A stretch of DNA of 64,000 nt from Paenibacillus sp. MZ04-78.2. GTDB lineage: Bacteria > Bacillota > Bacilli > Paenibacillales > NBRC-103111. Where the stretch lies: NCBI RefSeq assembly GCF_024213375.1, contig NZ_JANAVJ010000020.1, forward strand, positions 19,843 through 83,842. Direction: 5' to 3'. The position numbers and the translations under genes are program-made. This document shows positions 17,494 to 25,916 of this stretch, piece after piece (position 1 is the stretch's first letter; each line of letters opens with the position of its first letter). The notes below the pieces were generated by a model, which saw only the letters and a program-made list of their open reading frames with translations, searched no databases and was not told where the DNA came from.

Positions 17494-17973
17494 ATGGTCA
17501 TCGCCGCATGGATCATCATCGTTGTTCTGTTTCTCGTCGGCATAGCCGGGGCGGTATACCCGGTGCTGCCGGGAGCGCTCGCGATCTATGCGGCGTTCTT
17601 CGTCTACGGCTTTATGATCGGCTTCGAACCGTTCGGGGTCTGGTTCTGGCTCATTCAAACGACGATCGTAGCCATTCTGATCGTGGCCGATTATGCCGTC
17701 AGCGCGGTTGGCGCCAAAAAGTTTGGCGGCACGCGGGCATCTGTCATCGGCAGTACGATCGGGATATTGATCGGCCCGTTCGTAATCCCGGTCGCAGGGC
17801 TGCTGATCGGTCCATTTCTTGGCGCCGTCGTGGGCGAACTGATCGTCGGAACGGAATTCCGCCAGGCGGTGCGGGCGGGAATCGGGGCGTTGGTCGGCTT
17901 TTTCTCGGGGCTCGTCGTTAAACTCGTGCTGCAGCTGCTGATGATCGTGCTGTTTATCATCTGGATCGTGTAA
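17494..17973 (+). CDS. DUF456 family membrane protein
   Basis: A 159-residue, very hydrophobic protein with five or six helices. It matches the DUF456 family of small bacterial membrane proteins: an N-terminal GIAGAVYPVLPGALAIY segment, a glycine-rich GSTIGILIGPF repeat and a C-terminal VGFFSGLVVKL. The function of the family is unknown. AAAGGGAGG precedes the ATG. It sits between a HAD phosphatase and a flippase in a run of same-direction genes. Confidence 0.8.
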   Translation: MVIAAWIIIVVLFLVGIAGAVYPVLPGALAIYAAFFVYGFMIGFEPFGVWFWLIQTTIVAILIVADYAVSAVGAKKFGGTRASVIGSTIGILIGPFVIPVAGLLIGPFLGAVVGELIVGTEFRQAVRAGIGALVGFFSGLVVKLVLQLLMIVLFIIWIV

Positions 17974-17998
17974 GGCATGAAGGGAAGAAGGGAACGTT

Positions 17999-19687
17999 TT
18001 GTCCAAAGATTCATTAGTCAAAGGAACGCTGATTCTAACCTTGGCGGCATTGGTCGCCCGGGCGCTCGGCGTGGTGCAGCGCATCCCGCTCGTTTATTTG
18101 CTCGGCGATATCGGCATGGCGGCCTACGGCATCGCTTTCAACCTGTACTCTGTGCTGCTCGTCGTCGCCACCGCAGGCATTCCGAGCGCACTCAGCAAAA
18201 TGATCTCCGAAAAGACCGCGCTCGGCCGGCATGCGGAGGCGGACCGGATCTACAAGGCGGCGCTGTGGTTTGCCGTATGCGCAGGTGTGCTGATGACTGT
18301 TCTGCTATATGCCGCAGCACCGTATTTTGCCAACAGTACTCTCAACCCGCAGGCGGCGCTGCCGATCCAAGCTATCGCACCGGCGCTGCTGCTGTTTCCG
18401 CTGATCGCCATCATGCGCGGCTACTTCCAGGGACGCCGGATGATGATGCCGAACGGCATATCGCAGATCATCGAACAGCTGTTCCGCGTCGTCACTTCGG
18501 TGGCGCTTGCCTATTTGCTGCTCAGCCACAGCTTGGACTATGCCGTCGCCGGAGCTTCGTTCGGCGGCGTGGCAGGCAGCATCGCGGCAGCGGCCGTGAT
18601 GCTGTATTATGCGATGCGGCTGAAGCAAAGCGACCGCCGCGAGCGGTCCGCGGAGGGCGCCGACGCCGCAGCGGCAGAGAGCGCGGGCGCTGCGGCGTCC
18701 GACCAACCGCTGACGTTCAAAGCGATCTATGCGCAGCTGTTCAAGCTGTCTGTGCCGATCGTCATTTTCTCGATGACCGTCACGCTGATTTATACGATCG
18801 ATTCGTCCATCGTGACGCTGCTGCTCAAGGATCAGTTTGGAGAGCACGCGGCTCGTGAAATGCTTGGTATTTTAGCCGGCCGGGCGCAATCGCTGGCAGG
18901 CATTCCGATCATTCTCGCCGTGGCGCTCAGCCAATCGGTCGTACCGATTATTTCGTCAGCCTATTCGCAAAAAGACATGAAGCAGGTATCCGATCAGACG
19001 GCCAAGGTACTGCAATTATCGATTCTTACCGGCCTGCCGATGGTGCTGCTGATCAGTCTGGGGGCACGCTCGATCAACGGGTTTATTTTTGCGAACCCAG
19101 CCGGTTCGCTGATCGTGGATGCGTATGCCCCTCCAATCATCACTCTGCTTACCGTCAGCGCGATGTTCCAGATCGTCATGCAGACCTCGGGCGCGGTGCT
19201 GATGGGAATGGGCCGCATGAGGCCGCTTGTGCTGAGCGTGATCCTTGGCATCGCGGTCAAGCTGGCAGGCAGCTATGCGCTGGCTCCGTACTGGGGCATC
19301 TATGGCATCATCGCCGCCACTGCCCTGTGCTTCATCGTGATGGCGTGGATCAACCTCGCGGTGCTGCGGTCCGCCGTGCCGTTCCGGGTGTTCGGCCTGC
19401 GCCGTTGGCTGTCGTTGGCCGCGACGACGGCGCTGATTTGCCTGATCGGCTATGGACTGGAACAGATGTGTGTTGCCTACATCCATCCGTTCGGCAGCGA
19501 ACGTTGGGATGATATGGTGCAAGCTTTGATCATCTGCGCGATCATCGGCGCGGCTTATCCCCTCCTGCTCTTCCTGACGCGGGTCATGACGCTGCACGAT
19601 TTGCAGCATCTGCCAGGACCGCTCCGGAAGCTGGCGAAGCCGCTGCTCGTTCGTCTTGGCCGCACAACGCAGCAAGAAAAACGGTAA
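17999..19687 (+). CDS. Polysaccharide/lipid II flippase of the SpoVB-YtgP family
   Basis: A 562-residue protein with about fourteen membrane helices, of the MOP superfamily (SpoVB, YtgP/MurJ, RfbX). These proteins flip lipid-linked cell-wall precursors across the membrane. Early conserved residues include LVARALGVVQRIPL and the later PLIAIMRGYFQGRRMM. A hydrophilic alanine/glutamate-rich loop of about 30 residues (220-250) separates the halves. The start is TTG 17999 after GAAGGGAAGAAGGG. Whether this is the vegetative MurJ or the sporulation SpoVB homologue cannot be decided by eye. It lies 25 bases after the DUF456 gene. Confidence 0.82.
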   Translation: MSKDSLVKGTLILTLAALVARALGVVQRIPLVYLLGDIGMAAYGIAFNLYSVLLVVATAGIPSALSKMISEKTALGRHAEADRIYKAALWFAVCAGVLMTVLLYAAAPYFANSTLNPQAALPIQAIAPALLLFPLIAIMRGYFQGRRMMMPNGISQIIEQLFRVVTSVALAYLLLSHSLDYAVAGASFGGVAGSIAAAAVMLYYAMRLKQSDRRERSAEGADAAAAESAGAAASDQPLTFKAIYAQLFKLSVPIVIFSMTVTLIYTIDSSIVTLLLKDQFGEHAAREMLGILAGRAQSLAGIPIILAVALSQSVVPIISSAYSQKDMKQVSDQTAKVLQLSILTGLPMVLLISLGARSINGFIFANPAGSLIVDAYAPPIITLLTVSAMFQIVMQTSGAVLMGMGRMRPLVLSVILGIAVKLAGSYALAPYWGIYGIIAATALCFIVMAWINLAVLRSAVPFRVFGLRRWLSLAATTALICLIGYGLEQMCVAYIHPFGSERWDDMVQALIICAIIGAAYPLLLFLTRVMTLHDLQHLPGPLRKLAKPLLVRLGRTTQQEKR

Positions 19688-19723
19688 ACGATGCGGCAGT
19701 GCTCGTAGATAATTGTTAAAAAC

Positions 19724-19771
19724 AGCCCCGAACCTTCCAAGCAGATGCTGCTGCTGAGGAGGTTCGGGGCT
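19724..19771 (+). terminator. Stem-loop after the flippase gene
   Basis: AGCCCCGAACCT (19724-19735) pairs perfectly with AGGTTCGGGGCT (19760-19771). The right arm is not followed by a good T-run, so termination may be weak or factor-assisted. Confidence 0.5.
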
Positions 19772-19919
19772 ATTCGTCGTTCGGAAGCGGCTTCGGAGCG
19801 CGCTGTCTTTCCCGTGTGCGCCACACAGTTTACATTTTGTTCAATAGGAGCAGTGAAGGGGTATAGCAGGCCGTTCAGGGGGCAAGCTGCCGCAGCGGAC
19901 TTTCGCCGGAGTCGACGCA

Positions 19920-21209
19920 TTAAACGATCAGATCGCCGGCGAGCACGGCGAGCTCGATTTTTTTCAGCCCGAGGCCACATTCCTGCGTCATTTCGAAGGA
20001 GAACGGCGCGCTGATTTCCGTAAAATAATCGAGGACGGACAAGTCGCGGAACCAATCCCCCGGAATGGGCGATTCGACGTCTCTGTCTCTCCATGCATCC
20101 GTCAGCGCCGGACTGTACAGCGGGGCCGCGCCGGGCCGCAGCTTGCAGCCGTCAAGCCGCTCCAGCAGCTGGCCACGGGGCCGGGGCGGCTCCTTGCGCA
20201 CGGGTGCGAACAGATGCGGCCAGTAATCCGCGCGGGAGCCGCTGTGACGGCGTCCGCAGGCGAACGCCTGAGCGCCTTCAGCTACCGCACGAATCCCGAA
20301 TAGAATGGCGTACAGCTTTTTGCCGACCTCGATGCGCTCGCGCACGCTGCTGAAGTTTTCCAGAATCAGACCTGCGAGCCGTATACGGTCGCCCTGAACA
20401 TAAGGAAACACGACCTGGTTCAGCTGAAGCAGCGTCTGCGTCTGAAAAAACAAGGTGTCGAGCACGGTGCTTTGAAACGAAGGATGACGGACGACGCGCT
20501 CCTCAATATAATGCTGCTCGTTCACGATTAACGCGATGGTCAACAGCCCGGATTCCCGCTCGATCCAGAAACGGTCCCAGACCGGGCGCATAAAGCGCGA
20601 GACACCGAGCAGGGGAAGCAGATAAAACAGTGGGCGTTTCAGTTGCACGCTCGCCCGGTACAGCAAAAGCTGCGGGTAAGCATCCCGGAAGATGAGCGCG
20701 TTGGCCCTTTCCAAAAAAGCGAAGATGTTCTCGCGCTGCTCCTCGTTCAACAGAAATGGCAGCAGATCTCCCCGCAGATCCGTCATGCTCCACCCCCCGT
20801 TGCGCGACACCATATGGGCGAGCAGCGCCCAATGCAGCTCGGGATGCTCGCGGTACATATGCAAATAAGCCGCGGTACGTGTCACGTTGTTGCGGATATG
20901 CACGTCCCGCTCACGTAGGATTCGCTCCAGCAGCTTCTGGTCCTCTTCTTTGGCGTCTGGCCCAGTCTCCGGGGGTTCTTTTGCCGACTCCGCGTTCCCT
21001 TCCTGCAGCGCAAGCTTCCATTGCAGCCGCTTGCGCAGCGCTTCGACCGAAAACGGATCGATCGGAATGCGGTGCGCCGCGGTCAGAAGCTTTTTTTCAT
21101 GCGCTATCGTCTGCGCCTTTCCTTTGATCCACTCTACCGCTTCCTGTGGCAAATCCGCCAGCTTATGAAGCAGGTCGATGCCATTCCAACGGTAATTTCT
21201 CCGGTTCAT
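19920..21209 (-). CDS. DUF2515 (YppC-like) protein
   Basis: A 429-residue soluble protein matching the DUF2515 family known from Bacillus YppC. The conserved core reads NNVTRTAAYL, then ELHWALLAHMVSRNGGWSMT near residue 125. A proline-rich, charged segment (about 75-95) precedes the core. No catalytic motif is recognised and the family has no known role. GGGAGGG precedes the ATG at 21209. It is divergent from the downstream lipoprotein gene and monocistronic. Confidence 0.75.
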   Translation of the reverse strand: MNRRNYRWNGIDLLHKLADLPQEAVEWIKGKAQTIAHEKKLLTAAHRIPIDPFSVEALRKRLQWKLALQEGNAESAKEPPETGPDAKEEDQKLLERILRERDVHIRNNVTRTAAYLHMYREHPELHWALLAHMVSRNGGWSMTDLRGDLLPFLLNEEQRENIFAFLERANALIFRDAYPQLLLYRASVQLKRPLFYLLPLLGVSRFMRPVWDRFWIERESGLLTIALIVNEQHYIEERVVRHPSFQSTVLDTLFFQTQTLLQLNQVVFPYVQGDRIRLAGLILENFSSVRERIEVGKKLYAILFGIRAVAEGAQAFACGRRHSGSRADYWPHLFAPVRKEPPRPRGQLLERLDGCKLRPGAAPLYSPALTDAWRDRDVESPIPGDWFRDLSVLDYFTEISAPFSFEMTQECGLGLKKIELAVLAGDLIV

Positions 21210-21352
21210 GGTCCGAGCCCTCCCGCCTTAAAAAAAGGATTTTCCAAACGGCTGTCGTATAATTCCATATGCAGGTGCGCAACGTTCTGCCAATTATTTC
21301 GTATAAATGGTGGGTTGCATGCATCATAGTACATATTTTTAGGAGGTTCCCG

Positions 21353-22897
21353 ATGAGAACAAAACGTTGGAACACCATGTTGAGCCTCGTGCTGGTGGGC
21401 ATTCTGATCCTGCTCGCCGGCTGCCAATCGGTCGGCAATGTCGACGTAGGCAAAGCGATGGCCGGAAGTTTGGCCGTCAAATCTTCGGAAGGCAAGCAGA
21501 CGGTAACGCTGGAGCTGACGCCGGACCCGGCGGTCACGATGTCGCCGGAGGGCAAGCGGGTGTTCGATCTGTTCAGCAAGGTGAAAATTGACATTACCGA
21601 GATGAAGATGCAAGATCAGTTGCACGGGTCTATGAAAGGCGAATTCGAGTATCAGAAAGGCCGCGTGCCGTTCGAACTGGTCATGTCCGACATGAATTAC
21701 ACGCTCAAAATCGAAGGCGCAAAAAAGCCGATCATGATCCGCAACAGCGAGACGGCCGCTGCCGAGCTTCCCAAGGAATTGCAGGAGCAGCTCCAGCAGC
21801 TTAGCAAGAAGGCGGTTGAAGTGGTGCCTTCGCTCACGCCGCTCTTCACCCGCAACTTCCCGAACCCGAGCAAAATCACGGCTGCGGATGTGAACGAAAC
21901 CGTGAACGGCGAAGCGCTGACCCTGCAAAAGGTTCATGCCGAAATTTACGGCAACGAGCTGCTGGGCTTGGTGAAAGGTTTCCTGACGAACGTGCTTGCC
22001 GACGATCAAGGTCTGAAAGATTTCATCGGCGTGCTGTACGATCTGTACGTGCCGATCTTGAAAGAAGCCACCAAGGAAATCGAAAACGATACGATCACGC
22101 CTTATTTGAGCAATAAAGCGCTGGCGGTAGAATTCATTCATACGTTTCTTAAAACCCACTTGGAGCAAATGCTCAAGGATTTCGACGCGTCGGTCAATGA
22201 GATGGGTCCGGAAGCCAAAGCTTGGTTGAGCGACAACCAATCGCTTAAGATGGACTTGTATGTAGACAAAGATTACGTTACCCGCAAATCGAACACGGAA
22301 ATTGGATTTACCCTTCCGCAAGGCAAGGGAGACGGCTTGAAAAGCGTCAAAATTACGTCGGTCTACGAAGTGTGGAACGTGAACAAGCCGGTACAGGCCG
22401 CCACAATCGATACCGCAGGCGGAGTTATCGAAATGAACGGTGCGGACGGCCGCCTGACGGCAGGCAAATTCGTCGCATCGCTTGATCCGAACTCTCAACT
22501 GTACAAACTGCTTAAAGACGATCTTGGCGTAACGAAGAAAAACATCAGCATGATCGTCGGTGAAGACAAAGAGATGTCTTTCGGCACGCTTCCTTATAAC
22601 GACAACGGCACGATTATGGTCCCGGCGCGTTTCGTCGTCGAGGAACTGGACGCCGATGTGAAGTGGGATGCGGCCACCAAGCAAGTCAAAGTGACCGATC
22701 CGCTGAACGGCACCGCGCTCGTATTAACGATCGGCAGCGACGAAGCTACCGTTAACGGCAAGACCGTTAAGCTGGAGAAGCCCGCCGTTCTCGTAGAAGG
22801 CGTTACTTATGTTCCCGTTCGCGTCGTTTCCGAAGGCCTCGGAGCAAAAGTAGGCTGGGAGCAAGCAACGCAAACCGTTAAAATTACCCGCGATTAA
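21353..22897 (+). CDS. Lipoprotein with C-terminal copper-amine-oxidase-like (stalk) domain
   Basis: A 514-residue lipoprotein. The signal ends in LAGC, giving lipidated C24. Residues 40 to about 400 form a long helical/beta region I do not recognise. The last 105 residues are a copper amine oxidase N-terminal-like domain, common in Paenibacillus surface proteins, with the repeats VPARFVVEELDADVKWD and VPVRVVSEGLGAKVGW. These domains are thought to be non-enzymatic wall-binding or spacer modules. AGGAGG with a six-base spacer sets ATG 21353. It is transcribed alone and ends at a bidirectional terminator. Confidence 0.82.
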   Translation: MRTKRWNTMLSLVLVGILILLAGCQSVGNVDVGKAMAGSLAVKSSEGKQTVTLELTPDPAVTMSPEGKRVFDLFSKVKIDITEMKMQDQLHGSMKGEFEYQKGRVPFELVMSDMNYTLKIEGAKKPIMIRNSETAAAELPKELQEQLQQLSKKAVEVVPSLTPLFTRNFPNPSKITAADVNETVNGEALTLQKVHAEIYGNELLGLVKGFLTNVLADDQGLKDFIGVLYDLYVPILKEATKEIENDTITPYLSNKALAVEFIHTFLKTHLEQMLKDFDASVNEMGPEAKAWLSDNQSLKMDLYVDKDYVTRKSNTEIGFTLPQGKGDGLKSVKITSVYEVWNVNKPVQAATIDTAGGVIEMNGADGRLTAGKFVASLDPNSQLYKLLKDDLGVTKKNISMIVGEDKEMSFGTLPYNDNGTIMVPARFVVEELDADVKWDAATKQVKVTDPLNGTALVLTIGSDEATVNGKTVKLEKPAVLVEGVTYVPVRVVSEGLGAKVGWEQATQTVKITRD

Positions 22898-22961
22898 TAA
22901 GAATATGGCTTCATCCTTAATATGTGCTTGAACGGCCGGACTATTCGGCCTTAAAAGCAGA

Positions 22962-23012
22962 AAACAGCCTCCCATCCGACTCCGCCTCGGAAAGATGGGG
23001 GGCTGTTTCTAT
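22962..23012. terminator. Bidirectional terminator
   Basis: AACAGCC-TCCCATC pairs with GATGGGGGGCTGTT, with T-rich sequence on the right and A-rich sequence on the left. It serves the lipoprotein gene and the convergent SPFH/ribbon-helix-helix pair. Confidence 0.7.
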
Positions 23013-23032
23013 TTCATATACGAGCATCAGAC

Positions 23033-23245
23033 CTAATCCTGGGTTGAATCGGAAGTTGGGGCTTTCGTCTCCGTTCCCGGCCCCAGAGACCGGGGGGAGG
23101 GCAGCCGACCGGCTCGGGCGGCTGTCTCCCGCAGCAAATATTCGATGTGGCTGTTGACACTGCGGAATTCGTCAGCCGCCCATTTTTCCAGCACTTCGTA
23201 CAGCTTCGGATCAAGCCGCAGCGGGAAGTTTTTTTTACCGGCCAT
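23033..23245 (-). CDS. Small ribbon-helix-helix (Arc-like) protein
   Basis: A 70-residue protein. The N-terminal 45 residues have the Arc/ribbon-helix-helix pattern: a short strand KNFPLRLDPKLYEVLEKWA followed by a helix with SVNSHIEYLLRE. The tail is proline- and charge-rich and probably disordered. Such domains dimerise and bind DNA in the major groove. It starts nine bases after the stop of the SPFH gene and is almost certainly cotranscribed with it. The ribosome binding site is weak, suggesting coupling. A toxin partner is not present, so an antitoxin role is not supported. Confidence 0.7.
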   Translation of the reverse strand: MAGKKNFPLRLDPKLYEVLEKWAADEFRSVNSHIEYLLRETAARAGRLPSPRSLGPGTETKAPTSDSTQD

Positions 23246-23254
23246 GGTGGACCG

Positions 23255-24097
23255 TCAGTATAAGCTTCCCGTATTGATGACCGGGCTGGCGGAACGGTCT
23301 GACACGATGGCGACGAGCAGATTGTTGATCATGGCGGCTTTGCGTTCTTCGTCAAGCTCTACGACGCCTTCTTGCTGCAATTGGGCGATAGCGAGCTGCA
23401 CCATGCCGACGGCGCCTTCGACAATTTTGGCGCGTGCGGCGATGATCGCCGTTGCCTGCTGACGCTGCAGCATGGCGCTGGCGATCTCCGTGGAATAAGC
23501 CAGATGCGTCAAGCGGGCTTCAAGGACTTCGACGCCGGCTACCGACAGGCGGTCCTGCAGCTCGCGGCTCAGCTCTAGGGCGACCTCTTCGGAGTTGCCG
23601 CGCAAGGAGTAGCCGTTCTCGTAAGAATCGTACGGATATTTGTTGGCTACGTGCCGCAGCGCAGTTTCGCTCTGAATCTCGACGAATTGCTCATAGTTGT
23701 CGACATCGAAGCTGGCTCTAGCCGAATCGACGACGCGGAAGACGACGACGGCGGCGATTTCAATCGGATTGCCGTCGATGTCGTTCACCTTTAACTTGGC
23801 GCTGTTGAAGTTGCGGACGCGCAGCGATACCTTTTTCCGAACGGAGAAAGGAACCGTTACCCACATTCCGCTCTCGCGCAGCGTTCCGGCGTAGCTGCCG
23901 AAGAACGTTACGACCATCGCCTGATTCGGTTGAATGACCGTCAATGAGGATAACGGCAGCACCGACAGGACGATCAAGACGATGCCCAAAGCGGGCGAAG
24001 CTTTGGTAATCAGCAGGAATAGTCCTCCTCCGACCAGCGCAAGCACCAGCAGCAGCCCGAGAAATCCGTTCATCACCCATGCTTTTCTTTCTTTCAT
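23255..24097 (-). CDS. SPFH/band 7 domain membrane protein
   Basis: A 280-residue protein with two N-terminal hydrophobic segments and an SPFH (stomatin/flotillin) domain, followed by a helical tail. Typical features are TVIQPNQAMVVTFFG, the VRNFNSAKLKVND strand and the ALRHVANKYPYD helix. These proteins form oligomers in lipid microdomains and affect membrane fluidity. The start at 24097 has AAGGAGTG upstream. A minus-strand promoter lies about 47 bases ahead. The downstream partner is a ribbon-helix-helix protein. Confidence 0.85.
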   Translation of the reverse strand: MKERKAWVMNGFLGLLLVLALVGGGLFLLITKASPALGIVLIVLSVLPLSSLTVIQPNQAMVVTFFGSYAGTLRESGMWVTVPFSVRKKVSLRVRNFNSAKLKVNDIDGNPIEIAAVVVFRVVDSARASFDVDNYEQFVEIQSETALRHVANKYPYDSYENGYSLRGNSEEVALELSRELQDRLSVAGVEVLEARLTHLAYSTEIASAMLQRQQATAIIAARAKIVEGAVGMVQLAIAQLQQEGVVELDEERKAAMINNLLVAIVSDRSASPVINTGSLY

Positions 24098-24143
24098 CGC
24101 AAACACTCCTTTTTTAAGGAAATCATATTGTTTTGATATTTTT

Positions 24144-24172
24144 ATGATATCACTCTTAGTAATAATTGTAAA
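24144..24172 (-). promoter_or_regulatory. Promoter of the SPFH operon
   Basis: On the minus strand TTTACA and TATCAT are separated by exactly 17 bases, about 47 bases from the SPFH start. Confidence 0.6.
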
Positions 24173-24226
24173 GTTGTATAAACTGGAAATTCAATTCAGG
24201 ATTGAAATTGTCCCGCCTGTGCAAGA

Positions 24227-24255
24227 TTGACAGAAGCCACTCCGAGTGCTATAAG
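24227..24255 (+). promoter_or_regulatory. Promoter of the thioredoxin-like gene
   Basis: TTGACA (24227-24232) and TATAAG (24250-24255) are separated by 17 bases, about 53 bases ahead of the start codon. Confidence 0.65.
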
Positions 24256-24307
24256 TGGGGTAAGCGAAAGAAATAGGGCAAAACGATGACCGAAGGCGGT
24301 GTTTTCC

Positions 24308-24652
24308 ATGGAACAAGTGACAACCGAACAACGATTTAGAGAAGTAATCGCCGGCTCGAAGCCGACCGTTGCCGTTTTCCAAGCGACTTGGTGCAAGGAT
24401 TGCCATTTTATCCATCCGTTCATGCCTCAAGTGGAGGAAGCGTACCAAGATCGCCTGAACCTCGTTCATATTGACGTTGACGATTTGCCGGATCTTTGCT
24501 CGGAATTGAACATCTTGGGCATCCCGAGCTTTATCGCGTTCCGTGACGGTCAAGAGCTTGTCCGTTTTGTCAGCAAGCTGCGCAAAACGCGCGACGAAAT
24601 CGAGCAATTCCTGGACCGTGCGCTCGAAGTATCGAATGCCTTGCAGAAATAA
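24308..24652 (+). CDS. Thioredoxin family protein with CKDC active site
   Basis: A 114-residue single thioredoxin domain. The redox site is WCKDC (C30-C33 region) and the cis-proline is in GIPSF. The middle residues KD differ from the GP of classical thioredoxin, which usually shifts the redox potential and partner choice. It lacks a signal peptide, so it is cytoplasmic. Bacillus YdbP/YtpP-like proteins are similar in size. ATG 24308 is preferred; GTG 24299 is possible. It is monocistronic with its own promoter and terminator. Confidence 0.85.
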   Translation: MEQVTTEQRFREVIAGSKPTVAVFQATWCKDCHFIHPFMPQVEEAYQDRLNLVHIDVDDLPDLCSELNILGIPSFIAFRDGQELVRFVSKLRKTRDEIEQFLDRALEVSNALQK

Positions 24653-24675
24653 CAGCCATCGAGTGCCAAAGCGCA

Positions 24676-24711
24676 AAAGCCCGCCGGAAACCGTTCCGGC
24701 CGGGCTTTTAT
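24676..24711 (+). terminator. Terminator of the thioredoxin-like gene
   Basis: AAAGCCCG-CCGGAA pairs with TTCCGG-CCGGGCTTTT around a short loop and ends in T residues. Confidence 0.8.
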
Positions 24712-24883
24712 TCGTTGAAGAGGGGGGTGCAGCCGGTTCGTCCGGTTTCAAGGCTTTGTAACATTTCCGCATGGATTTAGGTACTTTTTATCGCTATAAT
24801 AAGGGTTGGACGTTCGCTTTGTCTAATGTTGTCGACAAATGATGATAGACATATTAAATAGAAGAAGCGGGTGAATGTTACGC

Positions 24884-25828
24884 ATGAACATACAACGTTG
24901 GCTGAAGCGCTTTTCTTTTACGAGCATGGCCGGCATGTTTTTAATCTTGCTGATGGGCGCGTTGGTGACGAAAACGGAATCGGGCCGGGGCTGCGGCGAC
25001 GATTGGCCGCTGTGCAACGGACAGATTGTTCCGGCTTATACGATTGAATCGATGATCGAGTACAGCCACCGCTTTGTGGTCGGCGTTGTGGGGATTATTT
25101 TGCTTATTACGACGATTCTCGTGCTGCTGTACAGCCATCGCAAGGATGCCAAATGGTACGTAGGCGGGGCGATGGCGTTCACGGTGCTGCAAGCGATCCT
25201 CGGCGCCATGGCCGTCTTATGGCCGCAATCCGGCCCGGTGCTTGCGCTGCATTTCGGCTTCTCGCTGATGTCGTTTGCTTTTACGCTGCTGTTGTATTTA
25301 GTTTTCACGAAATTCGGAGACGCGATGCACCGCGGTGACGGAACGAGACTGACCAAAGGCGTGCGCATCGCTATCTGGGGCATTTTGATTTACTCTTATG
25401 TCGTCGTTTATTTGGGAGCCTACGTCCGGCATTCCGAATCGACCGGTGGCTGTATCGGCTGGCCCTTGTGCAACGGACAAGTCATTCCGGAGTTGAGCGG
25501 GGCGACCGGCATCGTATTCTTGCACCGCGTGGCGGCTGCGGTACTGGGGATCGCGATTCTGGTTCTGTTCCTCGTCGTTCGGATGCAGGCGCATACGGAC
25601 AGCGCGATCTATCGGGCGACCCGCTTGTCGCTGGTGCTTGTTATTCTGCAAATCTTAAGCGGCGGCTTTGTTACGCTGGCCATGGGATACGATATTTACC
25701 TGCTCGCCAGTATGCTGCACGCACTGTTGATCTCCTGCTTGTTCGGCATCTTGTGCTACGTGGGGATAACGTCTCTGCACGCGGCAGAGGGGAAAGTACG
25801 GGCTTACGCGGCTTCTCGGCTGCCGTAA
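24884..25828 (+). CDS. ctaA: Heme A synthase
   Basis: A 314-residue membrane protein with eight helices that oxidises the C8 methyl of heme O to give heme A for cytochrome oxidase. The first external loop contains the cysteine pair of Bacillus CtaA in GCGDDWPLCNG (C37, C44), and a second pair occurs in the matching loop of the other half, GGCIGWPLCNG. Heme-ligand histidines lie in YSHRF, ALHFGF, LHRVAA and LHALL. The start at ATG 24884 fits Bacillus CtaA; ATG 24875 is an alternative. It acts after CtaB, whose end opens this window. The stop codon lies inside a terminator hairpin. Confidence 0.92.
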   Translation: MNIQRWLKRFSFTSMAGMFLILLMGALVTKTESGRGCGDDWPLCNGQIVPAYTIESMIEYSHRFVVGVVGIILLITTILVLLYSHRKDAKWYVGGAMAFTVLQAILGAMAVLWPQSGPVLALHFGFSLMSFAFTLLLYLVFTKFGDAMHRGDGTRLTKGVRIAIWGILIYSYVVVYLGAYVRHSESTGGCIGWPLCNGQVIPELSGATGIVFLHRVAAAVLGIAILVLFLVVRMQAHTDSAIYRATRLSLVLVILQILSGGFVTLAMGYDIYLLASMLHALLISCLFGILCYVGITSLHAAEGKVRAYAASRLP

Positions 25829-25840
25829 GCCCCTCTTATT
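25800..25840 (+). terminator. Terminator of ctaA
   Basis: GGGCTTACG (25800-25808) pairs with CGTAAGCCC (25824-25832), followed by CTCTTATT. The right arm includes the ctaA stop codon. Confidence 0.6.
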
Positions 25841-25916
25841 ACTATACGTCCTAATCGGGGACATTTAGCAATGATCTATTTCACTTTGTGGGATGAAAGA
25901 AGGGAGACGCTCGGCC

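Noticed and set aside
21206..22684. 492-codon minus-strand frame opposite the lipoprotein gene
   Set aside because: Composition is typical of an antisense frame, and the plus strand has a lipobox and copper-amine-oxidase-like domain.
23033..23245. Antitoxin of a toxin-antitoxin pair
   Set aside because: No toxin-like gene is adjacent; the neighbour is an SPFH protein.
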